16,044 bases of DNA from JADJWR01 sp964509545. GTDB taxonomy: Bacteria > Pseudomonadota > Gammaproteobacteria > Burkholderiales > Burkholderiaceae_F. The stretch is taken from positions 1 through 16,044 of the forward strand of contig CAZDXQ010000065.1 of NCBI GenBank assembly GCA_964509545.1, given 5' to 3'. Below are positions 7,212 through 14,446 of this stretch, piece by piece. The notes under the pieces were generated by a model. It did no database searches. It was given only the letters and a program-made list of their open reading frames with translations, and had not been told where the DNA came from. The first letter of the stretch is position 1; the number at the start of each line of letters is the position of its first letter. A program made the translations under genes and the position numbers.

Positions 7212-7763
7212 ATGAAACGCATCGTCCTGCCATTCCTTGCCCTGTCGCTCGCGGCCTGCGCAACCCCGCAGGCCGTGACCACGGCGTCCGCTGACGCTGC
7301 ACCGGCCCGCGCCCAGCCGAGCGCGGAAACGCAGTTCGCACAGGCGGCGACCACGCCGATCAGCGACCTGAATCTCGTCCGCGCGAAGATCCCAGCCGTG
7401 CTGCTGGCGGCGCAAAAGGCGCCGTACGCGGTGCCGGAGGATCTGTCCTGCGCCGCGCTGGCTTCGGCCGTGCAGGCACTCGATGCCGCGCTCGGTGCCG
7501 ATCTCGACACGCCGCCGACCGCTGCCGATCCGGGCCTGGTCGAACGAGGTGCCGGCGCGGTCGGCGAGGCGGCCGTCGGCGCCGTGCGCAGCACCGCCGA
7601 AGGCGTGGTGCCCTTCCGCGGCTGGGTGCGCAAACTCACCGGCGCGGAACGTCACGCCAGGGAAGTCGCCGCCGCCATCGCTGCGGGGAGCATCCGCCGC
7701 GGCTATCTGAAGGGTCTCGGGCAGGCGGCCGGTTGTGCTGCGCCGGCGTCGCCGCGCAAGTAA
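7212..7763 (+). CDS. Small conserved lipoprotein
   Basis: This 183-residue protein carries a lipoprotein signal peptide: MKRIVLPFLA, then the lipobox LAAC with Cys16 as the lipidated residue. It should be anchored in a periplasmic membrane leaflet. After a low-complexity Ala/Thr/Gln linker (17-48), a conserved-looking core begins: DLNLVRAKIPAVLLAAQKAP (52-71), a cysteine near 81, then ALDAALGADLDTPP. The C-terminus has RGWVRKLTGAERHA and RRGYLKGLGQAAGC. It resembles uncharacterised lipoproteins I recall from betaproteobacterial genomes, but I cannot name a domain. It starts 9 bases after dctM, so it is probably in the TRAP operon, although no part of it suggests transport. The paired cysteines (about 81 and 175) could form a disulfide. 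Confidence 0.85.
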   Translation: MKRIVLPFLALSLAACATPQAVTTASADAAPARAQPSAETQFAQAATTPISDLNLVRAKIPAVLLAAQKAPYAVPEDLSCAALASAVQALDAALGADLDTPPTAADPGLVERGAGAVGEAAVGAVRSTAEGVVPFRGWVRKLTGAERHAREVAAAIAAGSIRRGYLKGLGQAAGCAAPASPRK

Positions 7764-8055
7764 GGACAACGCCAGTCTGCGCCCTGACTGTCATCGGACC
7801 GGGCCATCCTCGGTCCGGCGCTTGAGCGGAGGGTCGTAGCGCGAGCGTTTTGTGCGCTGATCCGCAAGCGCAGCCGAAGGATTCCTCGAACGCCTGGAAA
7901 GCGGAGTCGATTGACCCGGGCAGGGGGGCGACCTCGCCGTCCGAGGTCTGCCGACGCCGTCGCCGGCGGCGCGAACATCGCCTGTGCAGCGGGAAGCGGC
8001 GCACTGCAGGTATTGCTTCGAACACATTTCGATTGTCTGGCAAGCGGAGGTCGAC
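7764..8055. other. Intergenic region with a hairpin, TRAP operon end
   Basis: This 292-base stretch holds no convincing gene. A perfect inverted repeat, CGGACCG (7795-7801) and CGGTCCG (7811-7817), surrounds a 9-base loop 31 bases after the lipoprotein stop. No T-run follows, so it is at best a Rho-assisted or RNA-stabilising hairpin. A promoter for the binding-protein gene should lie in the right half, but I find no pair of elements that I would defend; TTGCTT at 8013-8018 has no matching -10. An in-frame GTG at 7984 would extend the next gene leftward, but it lacks a ribosome binding site. Confidence 0.45.
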
Positions 8056-9846
8056 ATGGAAGCGTGGGAACTGCAGGCTCTGCTCGATCAGGTCAAACTC
8101 GGCGCGCTGCCGCGGCGCCGCTTCGTCGAGATGATCGCGGGCCTCGGACTGTCCGTTCCGATGGCAGGCCCGTTGCTCTCGCGGTCGGGTCTGGCGCGAG
8201 CGCAGTCCTTGCCGCCTTACAAGCCGACGCGGCGCGGCGGCGGCGGCCTGCTGCGGCTGCTCTGGTGGCAGGCGCCGACGCTGCTCAACCCGCACTTCGG
8301 CGTCGGCCAGAAGGACCTCGACGCCGCGAGGCTCTTCTACGAGCCTCTGGCGGCCCTCGATCAGGACGGAAGGCTGGTGCCGATCCTGGCGGCCGAGATA
8401 CCGAGCCTGGATAACGGCGGCGTCGCGGCTGACGGCCGGTCGGTGACCTGGAAGCTGAAGCGCAACGTCAGGTGGCACGACGGCAAACCCTTTACCGCCG
8501 ACGACGTGGTCTTCAACTGGGAATACGCGACCGATCCGGCCACCGCCGCGGTGAGCAGCGGCCTGTACAAGGATCTGAAGCAGGTCGAAAAACTCGACGC
8601 CTACACCGTCCGCCTCGTCTACCAGGAGCCGACCCCGGTCTGGGCGCGCACGTTCGTCGGCAACTTCGGCCAGCTGATCCCGAAGCACCTGTTCGATGCG
8701 TTTCGCGGCGGGAAGTCGCGCGACGCGCCGGCGAACCTGAAGCCGGTCGGCACCGGGCCGTACCGGTTCGTCGACTTCAAGCCGGCAGATTCCGTGCGCG
8801 GCGAGATCAATCGCGACTACCACGAGCCGAACCGGCCGTACTTCGACGCGATCGAGATGAAGGGCGGCGGCGACGCGGTCTCGGCGGCGCGGGCGGTGCT
8901 GCAGACCGGCGAGTTCGACTACGCCTGGAACATGCAGGTCGAGGACGAGATCCTGAAGCGGATGGAGAAGGGCGGCAAGGGGCGGGTGGTCTACGCGGCG
9001 AGCAGCGCGGTCGAGCACGTGCTGCTGAATTTCTCCGACCCGTGGACCGAAATCGACGGCGAACGCTCGAGCCCGAAGTCCAGACACCCGACGCTGTCCG
9101 ATCTGGCGGTGCGCGAGGCGCTGAACCTTCTCGCCGACCGCGGCGCAATCCAGGACCACGTCTACGGCCGCGGCGGCATCGCCACGCGCAACTTCCTCAA
9201 CGCGCCGGCACGCTTCCGCTCGCCAAACACACAATGGGAGTTCAGCGTCGACAAGGCGAACCAGGTCCTGGAGGCGGCCGGCTGGAGGCGCGGCGGCGAC
9301 GGCCTTCGAAGCAAGGACGGGAAGAAGCTGAAGTTCGTCTTCCAGACATCGATCAACGCGCCGCGGCAGAAGACCCAGCAGATCATCAAGCAGGCCTGCC
9401 AGAAGGCGGGCATCGATGTCGAACTGAAGTCGGTCACCGCCTCGGTGTTCTTCTCCTCCGATCTTGCCAATCCCGACACGAACTCGAAGTTCCAGGCCGA
9501 CCTGCAGATGTTCAACATCTCCGGCGGCGTCGATCCGTGGTTCTTCATGAACCAGTTCTGCTCGTGGGAGATCGCGTCGAAGGCCAACAAGTGGCAGGGC
9601 CGCAACCTGACCCGCTGGCGCAGCGACGAATACGACCGCGTATATCGCGAAGTGACGGCCGAGCGCGATGCGGTGAAGCGCGCGGCGCTGTTCATCCGCC
9701 TGAACGACCTGGTGATCGAAAACCGCGTCGTGATCCCGCTGGTGAACCGGCCGGAGATGGGCGCCGCTTCGCGCCGGCTGCAGATGACGCTGAGCGGCTG
9801 GGACGGCCACCTCGCGCTGCTGAAGGACTGGTATCGCGACGCCTGA
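8056..9846 (+). CDS. Tat-exported ABC transporter substrate-binding protein (peptide/nickel family)
   Basis: This 596-residue protein belongs to solute-binding family 5 (SBP_bac_5), which binds oligopeptides, dipeptides, nickel or related solutes in the periplasm. The family signature is at 130-156: VTWKLKRNVRWHDGKPFTAD followed by DVVFNWE. A twin-arginine signal is seen: PRRRFVEMIAGLGLS (19-33), a hydrophobic core, and a likely cleavage near ARAQ (47-50). An unusual lead of about 18 residues (MEAWELQALLDQVKLGAL) precedes the arginines, as in similar Tat-dependent members of this family. The ATG at 8056 is chosen because GGAGG lies 5 bases upstream. No permease or ATPase gene adjoins it: the left neighbour is the lipoprotein and the right neighbour is a convergent cbb operon. 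It must therefore work with components encoded elsewhere or have another role. Confidence 0.93.
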   Translation: MEAWELQALLDQVKLGALPRRRFVEMIAGLGLSVPMAGPLLSRSGLARAQSLPPYKPTRRGGGGLLRLLWWQAPTLLNPHFGVGQKDLDAARLFYEPLAALDQDGRLVPILAAEIPSLDNGGVAADGRSVTWKLKRNVRWHDGKPFTADDVVFNWEYATDPATAAVSSGLYKDLKQVEKLDAYTVRLVYQEPTPVWARTFVGNFGQLIPKHLFDAFRGGKSRDAPANLKPVGTGPYRFVDFKPADSVRGEINRDYHEPNRPYFDAIEMKGGGDAVSAARAVLQTGEFDYAWNMQVEDEILKRMEKGGKGRVVYAASSAVEHVLLNFSDPWTEIDGERSSPKSRHPTLSDLAVREALNLLADRGAIQDHVYGRGGIATRNFLNAPARFRSPNTQWEFSVDKANQVLEAAGWRRGGDGLRSKDGKKLKFVFQTSINAPRQKTQQIIKQACQKAGIDVELKSVTASVFFSSDLANPDTNSKFQADLQMFNISGGVDPWFFMNQFCSWEIASKANKWQGRNLTRWRSDEYDRVYREVTAERDAVKRAALFIRLNDLVIENRVVIPLVNRPEMGAASRRLQMTLSGWDGHLALLKDWYRDA

Positions 9847-9975
9847 CTGCCGGCGGCACCGGATCTGCGACAGGCGGTGCGCTTTGCGCGCGTGCCATCG
9901 ACCTTCGGCCGCCGCCTGCCGCGCCCGGATTCCTGTGCCACGGCCGGTGCCTCCGAGCACCGCGATCGCAGTTCT

Positions 9976-10707
9976 TCAGAGGCCGAGAAGAAACGCTGCC
10001 GATAACCGGCGGCTGTTCCCGCCGGTCGTGCTGTCGTCGTAACCGTCGAAGACGCGCAGCGCGCCGGAGAAATCCTCGTCGCGCGTGTAAAGGCTGCGCA
10101 CGATCAGCGTGGCGATGCCGGCGGCCAGCGCCGCCCGCAGGCCGTTGGCCGAGTCCTCGACAGCAGTGCAGCGTTGCGCCGGCAATTGCAGCCGCTGCAG
10201 CGCGAGCAGGTAGGCTTGCGGGTCGGGCTTCTTGCGCACGACGTCCTCGCCGCAGACGATCGCTTCGAAGCGCGCCGCTGCGCCCGCCCCAAGCGTCGCG
10301 ACAAGCAGCACGTCGAGGTTGGCGCGGCTCGTGGTGGTGGCGATCGCGAGCCGCTTGCCGGCGGCCGCCAGCGCGTCGAGCAGCGCCAGCAGGCCCGGCC
10401 GCAGCGGCACCTCGCCGGCCTCGACGATCGCCGCGTAGTGGGCGTTCTTGCGCGCGTGCAGTTCGGCGATCCGGCCTGCGGCGTCGGGTGCCTGCAGCCA
10501 GTGAGGGGCGAAGCGCTGCGCGAAATGCGCGATCCGCTCCTTGCCGCCGGTCACCGCGAGCAGTTCGCCGTACAGCCGCTCGTCCCATTGCCAAGGCAGT
10601 CCGGCCTCGGCAAAGGCGCGGTTGAAGGCGACGCGGTGACCGTCGCGTTCGGTTTCGGCCAGCGTGCCGTCGACGTCGAAGACGACCGCGTCGATCGCGC
10701 CGCTCAC
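9976..10707 (-). CDS. cbbY: CbbY, HAD-family xylulose-1,5-bisphosphate phosphatase
   Basis: This 243-residue haloacid dehalogenase-type phosphatase matches CbbY. In characterised members it hydrolyses xylulose 1,5-bisphosphate, a tight inhibitor formed by Rubisco misfiring. HAD motifs: the nucleophile Asp11 and acid Asp13 in FDVDGTLAETE; Thr124-Ser127 in ATTTSRAN (motif II); KKPDP at 159-163 (motif III); VEDSANG at 183-189 with Asp185 (motif IV). The cap-domain stretch AFAEAGLPWQWDERLYGELL plus the following GGKERI is typical of CbbY rather than Gph. The start is GTG at 10707, with only a weak upstream signal. It is the last gene of the cbb operon, 58 bases after the thioredoxin-like gene. 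The last 15 or so residues are encoded partly by a perfect 8-bp inverted repeat (10005-10026) and may be a non-functional tail. Confidence 0.9.
   Translation of the reverse strand: MSGAIDAVVFDVDGTLAETERDGHRVAFNRAFAEAGLPWQWDERLYGELLAVTGGKERIAHFAQRFAPHWLQAPDAAGRIAELHARKNAHYAAIVEAGEVPLRPGLLALLDALAAAGKRLAIATTTSRANLDVLLVATLGAGAAARFEAIVCGEDVVRKKPDPQAYLLALQRLQLPAQRCTAVEDSANGLRAALAAGIATLIVRSLYTRDEDFSGALRVFDGYDDSTTGGNSRRLSAAFLLGL
10005..10026. repeat. Perfect inverted repeat near the cbbY 3' end
   Basis: ACCGGCGG (10005-10012) and CCGCCGGT (10019-10026) form an 8-bp stem with the 6-base loop CTGTTC. It lies inside the last codons of cbbY, between two convergent genes. There is no T-run on either strand. 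It could stabilise the 3' end of the cbb transcript or slow polymerase, or it may be a chance palindrome in G+C-rich DNA. Confidence 0.4.
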
Positions 10708-10765
10708 GTCGGCACGCGCCGCGGCCTCGAGGCAGCTGCCGCTCCTGCGCGCGAAGCCGCCCGTC

Positions 10766-11326
10766 TCAGGCCGCGTGTGCGCGCCACTTGATCGAGCAGC
10801 CGACGCTCGGCAACTGCTCGGCCGGCCCCTTGCCGGTGGCGGCGACGAGCTTCATCGCCTCGAACAGCTCGCGGCGCGCGCCCGGTGGCGCCGGGTCGCG
10901 GCGCGAGGCATCGAGGCGTCCGCGGTACTGCAGTTCGAGCTTCGCATTGAAGCCGAAGAAGTCGGGCGTGCACACGGCGCCGTAGGCGCGCGCGACCTGC
11001 TGCGACTCGTCGTACAGATAAGGAAAAGGGAAGGCGTGCCGGCGTGCCTGTTCGGCCATGTGCTCGAGCGAATCCTCCGGATAGGCGACGACGTCGTTGG
11101 CGCTGATCGCCACGCAGCCGATGCCCAGCGGCGCCAGGTCGCGCGCGTCGCGCACGATGCGGTCGATGACCGCCTGCACGTATGGGCAGTGGTTGCAGAT
11201 GAACATCACCAGCAGCCCGTTCGGCCCGCGGCAGGCATCGCGGGTCCATGTCCTGCCATCGACGCCGGGCAGCGCGAAGTCCGGCGCCGGTGCGCCGGGG
11301 TTCAACGGTTCGGATTGCGCAGCCAT
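10766..11326 (-). CDS. Thioredoxin-fold redox protein (AhpC/TSA family) in the cbb operon
   Basis: This 186-residue protein has a peroxiredoxin/TlpA-like thioredoxin fold. The N-terminus has the family stretch PAPDFALPGVDG (13-24). The active site is Cys44-Asn-His-Cys47 followed by PYV. The cis-proline loop is VCTPDFFGF (118-126), and a further conserved cysteine occurs in PSVGCSIKW (Cys177). No signal peptide is seen, so it acts in the cytoplasm. The ATG at 11326 is preferred over the GTG two codons upstream, because GAGG lies 7 bases before the ATG and would nearly touch the GTG. It lies 87 bases after cbbT and 58 before cbbY, on the same strand. Known relatives are generally uncharacterised thioredoxin-family proteins, so reductase, peroxidase or thiol-switch roles all remain possible. 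Confidence 0.88.
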   Translation of the reverse strand: MAAQSEPLNPGAPAPDFALPGVDGRTWTRDACRGPNGLLVMFICNHCPYVQAVIDRIVRDARDLAPLGIGCVAISANDVVAYPEDSLEHMAEQARRHAFPFPYLYDESQQVARAYGAVCTPDFFGFNAKLELQYRGRLDASRRDPAPPGARRELFEAMKLVAATGKGPAEQLPSVGCSIKWRAHAA

Positions 11327-11413
11327 GTGCACACCTCATTTCGCGGTTCTTCGCCGACGGTACCGGCGCAGGCGGCGGCCGCGTCGCTGCGCCAGCGCCG
11401 ACCGCCTCGCGCG

Positions 11414-13438
11414 TCAGCGCGCTGCCACCCGGCGCGCCGCCGCGGCGACGGCCTCGGCCGTCAGGCCGAAATGAGCGTACAGCTTTCCCGCCGGCGCCGA
11501 CTCGCCGAAGCGGGCGATGCCGATCGTCTCGCCCTGCAGGCCGACGTACTTGCGCCAGTAGTCGGGATGGCCGGCCTCGATCGCCACGCGCGGCAGTTCC
11601 GGCGGCAGCACTTGCGCCTGCCACTGCCGGTCCTGCCGGTCGAAGGCCGACGTGCACGGCAGCGAGACGACGCGCGCGCCGATACCCTCGGCGGCAAGCA
11701 GTTTCTGCGCTTCGAGCGCAAGCGCGACCTCGGAGCCGGTCGCGATCAGCACCACGCGCGGCGGGCCTTCGGCGTCGGCGAGCACGTAACCGCCGCGCGC
11801 GATCGCGGCCTCGGTGGCGGCATCGCGCGCCAGCTGCGGCAGGTTCTGCCGCGACAGCAGCAGCGCGCTCGGCCCGTTGCGTCGTTCGAGTGCGGCGCGC
11901 CAGGCTACCGCGGTCTCGACGCCGTCGCAGGGGCGCCAGACGTCGAGGTCGGGGATCAGGCGCAGGCTGGCCGCATGCTCGACCGGCTGGTGCGTCGGTC
12001 CGTCCTCGCCCAGCCCGATCGAGTCGTGCGTCAGCACGTAGACGGCGCGCGTTTTCATCAGCGCGCTCATGCGGATGCCGCTGCGCGCGTAGTCGGAAAA
12101 CACGGCGAACGTGCCGCCGTAGGGGATGAAGCCGCCGTGCAGCGCGATGCCGTTCATCATTGCGGCCATGCCGAACTCGCGCACGCCGTAGTGCACGTAG
12201 TTGCCGTCGGCATGGGTGTCGACGGACGCGGAGGCCTTGACCGCGGTCAGGTTGGACCAGGTGAGGTCGGCCGAGCCGCCCAGCAGTTCGGGCACTTTCG
12301 GCACCAGGATTTCCAGCGCGTTCTGCGACGACTTGCGCGACGCCGTCGGTGCGGTGAGCGCACGCGCCGCTGCCAGCATCGCGTCGGCAGTCTGCGCCCA
12401 GTCGGCCGGCAGTTCGCCCGCCATGCGGCGGCGGAATTCATCGGCCAGCGCCGGATATTCGCGCGCGTAGGCTTCAAAGCGACGCTGCCAGTCGGCGCGC
12501 GCGGCCTCGCCGGGCTGTCGGGCGTCCCACTGGGCGCGCAGGTCGTCCGGCACTTCGAATGGCGCGTGCCGCCAGCCGAGCGCGGCACGTGTCGCCGCTG
12601 TTTCTTCGGCGCCGAGCGGCGCGCCGTGAACCTCGTGCGTGCCTGCAGCCTTCGGCGCGCCCCAGCCGATCGTCGTGCGGCAGATGACCAGCGTCGGCCG
12701 CGTCGTTTCCCGGCGCGCGCTTTCGATCGCCACCTCGATGGCCAGCGCGTCGTGGCCGTCGATCGGGCCGATCACGTTCCAGCCGTAGGCGGCGAAGCGG
12801 CGGGCGGTGTCGTCGCGGAACCAGCCCTTCACGTGGCCGTCGATCGAGATGCCGTTGTCGTCGTAGAACGCGACCAGCTTGCTGAGCCCGAAGACGCCGG
12901 CGAGCGAGCAGGCTTCGTGCGAAACGCCTTCCATCAGGCAGCCGTCGCCGACGAAAACGAAGGTGCGGTGATCGACGATCGTGTGCCCGGGCCGGTTGAA
13001 GCGCGCCGCCAGCAGCTTCTCGGCCAGCGCCATGCCGACCGCATTGGCCAGGCCCTGGCCGAGCGGACCGGTGGTCGTTTCCACGCCGGGCGTGAGTCCC
13101 GTTTCCGGATGGCCCGGCGTCTTCGAATGCAACTGGCGGAAATTCTTCAGCTCCGCCAGCGGCAGGTCGTAGCCGGTCAGGTGCAGCAACGCGTAAAGCA
13201 GCATCGAGCCGTGGCCGTTGGACAGCACGAAGCGATCGCGGTCGGGCCAGTGCGGCGCGGCCGGATCGTGCTTGAGGAAACGGCGCCACAGCACCTCGGC
13301 GATGTCGGCCATGCCCATCGGCATGCCGGGGTGGCCGCTCTTGGCGGCGTTGACCGCGTCGATGGCGAGGAAGCGCAGCGCATTGGCCCGTTGGCGTGAG
13401 GCGCGCGTGCGCTCGGCAAAGGATTCGGGGGCGTTCAT
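11414..13438 (-). CDS. cbbT: Transketolase, CbbT
   Basis: This 674-residue enzyme transfers two-carbon units between sugar phosphates, using thiamine diphosphate and a divalent metal. In the Calvin cycle it makes xylulose 5-phosphate, erythrose 4-phosphate and ribose 5-phosphate. The N-terminal domain shows SGHPGMPMGMADIAE (34-48), SNGHGS (73-78) and the cofactor motif starting GDGCLMEG (164-171) and ending at Asn195. The catalytic glutamate is Glu421 in GVREFGM. The pyrimidine-domain motif THDSIGLGEDGPTHQP is at 470-485. The length is normal and no domain is missing. The ATG at 13438 has GGAG 10 bases before it and AAGGA closer in. It follows cbbP after a 73-base gap that holds a dispersed palindrome. 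Operon membership indicates the Calvin-cycle copy, and another transketolase may exist elsewhere. Confidence 0.97.
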   Translation of the reverse strand: MNAPESFAERTRASRQRANALRFLAIDAVNAAKSGHPGMPMGMADIAEVLWRRFLKHDPAAPHWPDRDRFVLSNGHGSMLLYALLHLTGYDLPLAELKNFRQLHSKTPGHPETGLTPGVETTTGPLGQGLANAVGMALAEKLLAARFNRPGHTIVDHRTFVFVGDGCLMEGVSHEACSLAGVFGLSKLVAFYDDNGISIDGHVKGWFRDDTARRFAAYGWNVIGPIDGHDALAIEVAIESARRETTRPTLVICRTTIGWGAPKAAGTHEVHGAPLGAEETAATRAALGWRHAPFEVPDDLRAQWDARQPGEAARADWQRRFEAYAREYPALADEFRRRMAGELPADWAQTADAMLAAARALTAPTASRKSSQNALEILVPKVPELLGGSADLTWSNLTAVKASASVDTHADGNYVHYGVREFGMAAMMNGIALHGGFIPYGGTFAVFSDYARSGIRMSALMKTRAVYVLTHDSIGLGEDGPTHQPVEHAASLRLIPDLDVWRPCDGVETAVAWRAALERRNGPSALLLSRQNLPQLARDAATEAAIARGGYVLADAEGPPRVVLIATGSEVALALEAQKLLAAEGIGARVVSLPCTSAFDRQDRQWQAQVLPPELPRVAIEAGHPDYWRKYVGLQGETIGIARFGESAPAGKLYAHFGLTAEAVAAAARRVAAR

Positions 13439-13451
13439 TTCCTTATGACTC

Positions 13452-13490
13452 CGGTCGTCGTCCCGGCACAGGCCGGGAACCAGTTTCGCT
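13452..13490. repeat. REP-like dispersed palindrome between cbbP and cbbT
   Basis: TCCCGGC (13461-13467) and GCCGGGA (13472-13478) form a 7-bp stem around ACAG, inside CGTCGTCCCGGCACAGGCCG and following bases. Read on the minus strand it would encode NWFPACAG, which is the hallmark of a common family of dispersed repeats (CGTCATTCCCGCG...GCGGGAATCC) scattered through many proteobacterial genomes. Its position within an operon could affect message stability between cbbP and cbbT. Only one copy is in this window, so dispersal is inferred from resemblance. Confidence 0.6.
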
Positions 13491-13511
13491 TCAACGGCCC
13501 GATCGCGGCCG

Positions 13512-14384
13512 CTACGCCCGCCGCTTGCGGTCCATCAGGCGCAGGATCATCGGCGTGAAGATCAGCTGCATCGCCAGGCCCATCTTGCCGCCCGGGCAGA
13601 TGATCGTGTTCGGCCGCGTCATCCACGAGTCGTGCAGCATCGACAGCAGATAGGGAAAGTCGATGCCTTTCGGGTCGGCGAAGCGGATGATCACCATGCT
13701 TTCGTCGGCGCTGGGAATGTCGCGGGCGATGAACGGGTTGCTGGTGTCCACCGTCGGCACGCGCTGGAAGTTCACGTGCGTGACGCCGAACTGCGGCACG
13801 ATGTGGTTCACGTAGTCCGGCATCCTTCGCAGGATCGTGTCGACCACGGCCTCCTGCGAGTAGCCGCGCGTCTTCTTGTCGCGGTGCAGCTTCTGGATCC
13901 ACTCGAGGTTGATGATCGGCACCACGCCGACCAGCAGGTCGACGTGGCGGGCGACGTTGATCCTGTCATCGACGTAGGCGCCGTGCAGCCCTTCGTAGAA
14001 CAGCAGGTCGGAGCCGGCCTCGATGTCCTTCCACGGTGTGAAGTTGCCGGGCTCCACGCCGTGCTCGGCGGCCTCCGTGGCGTCGTGGATGTACTTGCGC
14101 ACGCGGCCGCGGCCATTCTCGCCATAGCCCCTGAACAGCGCCTCCAGCTCTTCGAGCAGGTTCGAGTACGGGCCGAAGTGCGAGTAGTGCTTGTTGCCGC
14201 TGGCTTCGGCTTCCTTCATGTTGGCGCGCATTTCCATCCGGTTGTAACGGTGGAACGAATCGCCCTCGACCACCTGCGCCCGGATGCCCTCGCGGCGGAA
14301 GATGTGCTGGAAGCTCTGCATGACCGTCGTCGTTCCGGCCCCGGAGGAGCCGGTCACGGCGATGATCGGATATCGGATCGACAC
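13512..14384 (-). CDS. cbbP: Phosphoribulokinase, CbbP
   Basis: This 290-residue enzyme phosphorylates ribulose 5-phosphate with ATP to give the Rubisco substrate ribulose 1,5-bisphosphate. The P-loop GSSGAGTT is at 12-19. Residues known from the Rhodobacter sphaeroides enzyme fall at the same numbers: Asp42, His45 and Arg49 (EGDSFHRYNR), Lys165, Arg168 and Asp169 (QKLHRDK), Arg173, and Arg186-Arg187. This marks the bacterial class I type, an octamer allosterically controlled by NADH and AMP, and not the thiol-regulated plant type. The start is GTG at 14384, with GGAG 7 bases upstream. It lies 62 bases after cbbF. The agreement in numbering supports the chosen start. Confidence 0.97.
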   Translation of the reverse strand: MSIRYPIIAVTGSSGAGTTTVMQSFQHIFRREGIRAQVVEGDSFHRYNRMEMRANMKEAEASGNKHYSHFGPYSNLLEELEALFRGYGENGRGRVRKYIHDATEAAEHGVEPGNFTPWKDIEAGSDLLFYEGLHGAYVDDRINVARHVDLLVGVVPIINLEWIQKLHRDKKTRGYSQEAVVDTILRRMPDYVNHIVPQFGVTHVNFQRVPTVDTSNPFIARDIPSADESMVIIRFADPKGIDFPYLLSMLHDSWMTRPNTIICPGGKMGLAMQLIFTPMILRLMDRKRRA

Positions 14385-14446
14385 TTCTGCTCTCCCTCGT
14401 TGTTGCCGACGCGCCTCGTGTCGGGCCGCCGGTCATCGACCTCTTG

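Noticed and set aside
5133..7769. An 878-codon minus-strand frame opposite dctQ, dctM and the lipoprotein
   Set aside because: Its translation is dominated by His, Asp, Arg, Gln and Glu, typical of the mirror frame of hydrophobic membrane genes. The opposite strand encodes clear TRAP family proteins.
7795..7817. The CGGACCG/CGGTCCG hairpin as a Rho-independent terminator
   Set aside because: The stem is perfect but no T-run follows, so I keep it only as a hairpin in the intergenic description.
7984..8055. An upstream GTG start for the substrate-binding protein
   Set aside because: It lacks a ribosome binding site and would put 24 extra residues before an already long Tat lead. The ATG at 8056 has GGAGG at ideal spacing.
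7636..9960. A 774-codon minus-strand frame opposite the substrate-binding protein
   Set aside because: No family motif is seen, while the plus-strand gene has a ribosome binding site, a Tat signal and the family 5 signature.
10664..13399. A 911-codon plus-strand frame opposite cbbY, the thioredoxin-like gene and cbbT
   Set aside because: It has no domain and crosses three well-defined minus-strand genes. It is a shadow of third-position G+C bias.
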